From Macrocystis pyrifera (lineage: Eukaryota; Sar; Phaeophyceae; Laminariales; Laminariaceae): a stretch of 64,000 bases of DNA. A program made the position numbers and the translations under genes. The stretch spans positions 8,571,359 to 8,635,358 of the forward strand of contig JASSKH010000028.1 in NCBI GenBank assembly GCA_031763025.1. The letters run 5' to 3'. Numbering within the stretch: position 1 is the first letter of the stretch; every line of letters starts with the position of its first letter. Of this stretch, positions 39,201 to 42,200 are shown piece by piece. The notes beneath the pieces are model-generated. The model saw only the letters and a program-made list of their open reading frames with translations, did not search any database and was not told the DNA's origin.

Positions 39201-42200
39201 TTGTTGCCCTGTGTATTGCCAGCCCGGCTCTCTTGGCTGCGGTATCCCGGCTTCTTGTTAGAGATTCAGCACCAATATACGTGCATGCGAAAAGGCACCC
39301 TGCGGCGCAGGTACTTGATACCTTACTTCGAGGAAGTAAATAACGGTACAATACCTACGACGTGAGGCCCACCATCCAAAAATGCTAGCATGGGGTTGAG
39401 TCTCAAAGCCTCACTTTGTTCGCACGCCCCCCGATGTTTACCAGGTATATCTAGTCTAATTTCAAGTAGCTTGTCCCCAAGCCGTGGGTGCAATTCTAGA
39501 GAGGGGCAAAACGGGACATTTATTTTATGCAGGGCTCTCGTCGAACTACAGTAGTAGGGCGGCTGGCGATTTTAGGGGCAGAGGACACGATATCCGGTTG
39601 AAAGATTTTTGGAAACGAAAAAAAAGAAAAGCAACGGCCAAGGACCTCCACACTGTGGGAGGGGCTCCAGGGGGTTGTATACAGCAGTAGTAGTCCGCAT
39701 TTCTTATTGCAATCGGCGTTTTCCGCGGCGACCTCGTCTCTTATCTAGTGTAGACATCTATCGCCGGCGTGTTTATTGTACGATTCCTACGATTTTCTAC
39801 CTTGTTGGCCAGTGTGTGCTGCATTTCTTACGCCGAATTCCTTACAGCAGTTTTCGTAAATAGGCCGAGGTTCAACTCTTCACTACTATTGTGCTTTTAT
39901 TATTACGGGGGTACATAGTTAATAGGACCTATGGTATACATGAAAACCTATATATTTACCGATTTTTACTAAAAAAAATGGTCCCGTTAACTATGGACCC
40001 CCGTAATAATAGTACTGCACTGCGCACAAAGACGAATCTGTCTCTATTTTCAAGTAAATTGTCCCCAAAAACGGAAGTGCAGTCCTAAACTACCGCAGTC
40101 TCGTTGTGGGGACAGACTATTACGGGGGTCCATAGTTAATAGGACCTATGGTATACGTAAAAACCTATATACTTGACTATTTTTACTAACAATATTTCGT
40201 CCTATTTACTATGGTCCCCTGTAATAATTACAATTTGAGTGGTTTGTCCAAAAAACGGGACTGTGATCCTAATTTTTTTGGGACGGACTACTTATAATTT
40301 GAGTAGTTTGTCTCCAAAACGGGACCGCTTGTGATCTCTCGAGAGTTTTGCGGACAGACTACTTAAAATTAGAGTGGTTTGCCCCCAAAACCGGATTGCA
40401 CTGCTAGAGGGGCTAACTGCTGTACAAGCGTATCCCGTACGCGAACGCTCAAGATCTTGGTCGAGATGCATGTCTCCTACAGGCGAGCGAGGCAGCGCGC
40501 GGGGCAACAACCGGCACGTTCAGTTTCAGCGCATGAAAACAACACAACACACACAGGCACCACTTGCACCTGCTTTTACATGCACCGCTCAGACCAGCGC
40601 AGGAGACATAAAACGCCCATATCTACATACCAGCCATTCATATAAACGTAACCGTTACCGTTTGTTCTACTATACCACTGCCGTCGTTGGGTACGGAGAA
40701 GTGAGTGATGGCTTGCTGTGAAGACAGCAACAACAGCAACAACGGAGAGCGGTACATGGTAAACAGTAACCGTGTACCTGGTCTGTGACTAGTAATAATA
40801 CGTTGCCGCTGTTGTTCGCATTTATCCAGGACGCGTACGTACCAACATGCATGTGGTGTGTGTCCTTTACATTCAACCGTCCTCTCTGCCCGTCGACATC
40901 AGGCACACCCAGCATGGTAGACTATGCATACGATACCAGGTGCCTGGTATGGCACACCCAGCATGTTAGCAGTACAGTCAGTAGACTATACCTGTATGTA
41001 TTAATAGTATGTACCAGGTATCATAGAGCAGTTACATTGCTGCATCTCTCCCCAGGAGGAGCACGTGCGTGCACACTAAAGTACACAGGCACCGGTATAT
41101 CTATAGCATACGAGCACACCAGGTATTTGCAGACGCTAAAAACCAAGGATTTTCGCGGGTCAGGTCAAACCTAGCGGGTCGGGTCGGGTCGGGTCTGACC
41201 CGACCCAACCCGCGAGATTTTGAAAGCCTCTTGACCCGACCCGCGAGATGTTAAAAGTTGTTGACCCGATCCGACCCGACCCGACCCGTGAGATTTGAAA
41301 ATCTCCTGACCGGACCCGACCCGACCCGCGAGATTTCGAAACCTCCTGACCCCACCCGACCCGACCCGCCACCTTCGAATTGACTCGTGAGACACGGGTT
41401 TCATGCGGGTTGGGTCGCCTTGACCCGCGAGACTATTTATCTTGACCCGCAAGTCCGACCTGCGGATCCGGCCCGTGGGTCGACACTTCAAAAACAATTT
41501 AATATTCATTGTTGTGCCCACAAGCGATATGTGGCCTGGCTGTAGTGGGTATTAATGGATGCGGGCATGTGTACATGGATATTGCAGTGCTTTACTGTTT
41601 GAATAAGATGCCAAAGGAGCATTATTGAGTATTTGTACGAGATAAGCCTTTGGGTAAGAGAACGGGAAGTGTTTTGAGTGTCGGATCCGCGAGCCGAATG
41701 CGCGGGTCCGACCCGCGGGTCAGCAGAAAAGAACTCGCGGGTCACGCTGGCCCGACCCGCGAGTGACCCGTTTCTCGCGGGTCATGACCTGACCCGACCC
41801 GTGAGCTTTTCATCACCTCTTGACCCGACCCGACCCGACCCGACCCGTGAGATTTGAAAAACTCTTGACCCGACCCGACCTGACCCGTTAGATTTGAAAA
41901 ACTCTTGACCCGACCTGACCCGACCCGCGAAATTAGAAAACCTCTTGACCCGACCCGACCCAATCCGTGAGATTTTGAACACTTCCTGACCCGACCCGAC
42001 CCGTGACATTTTGAACACCCCGTGACCCAGCCCGCGGGTCGGGTCATGACCCGCGAAAAGCCCTGCTAAAAACCTACCAGGGTAGGTCAAAATGCGTGCT
42101 TGCTGCACACCTGGGCCATCTTCGCCGCGGCGCGAACAAAAAAAACGGCACTGTCAGCTCAGCGATGCCCACCCGTACGGAGTGTATACCTGGCACCCGG

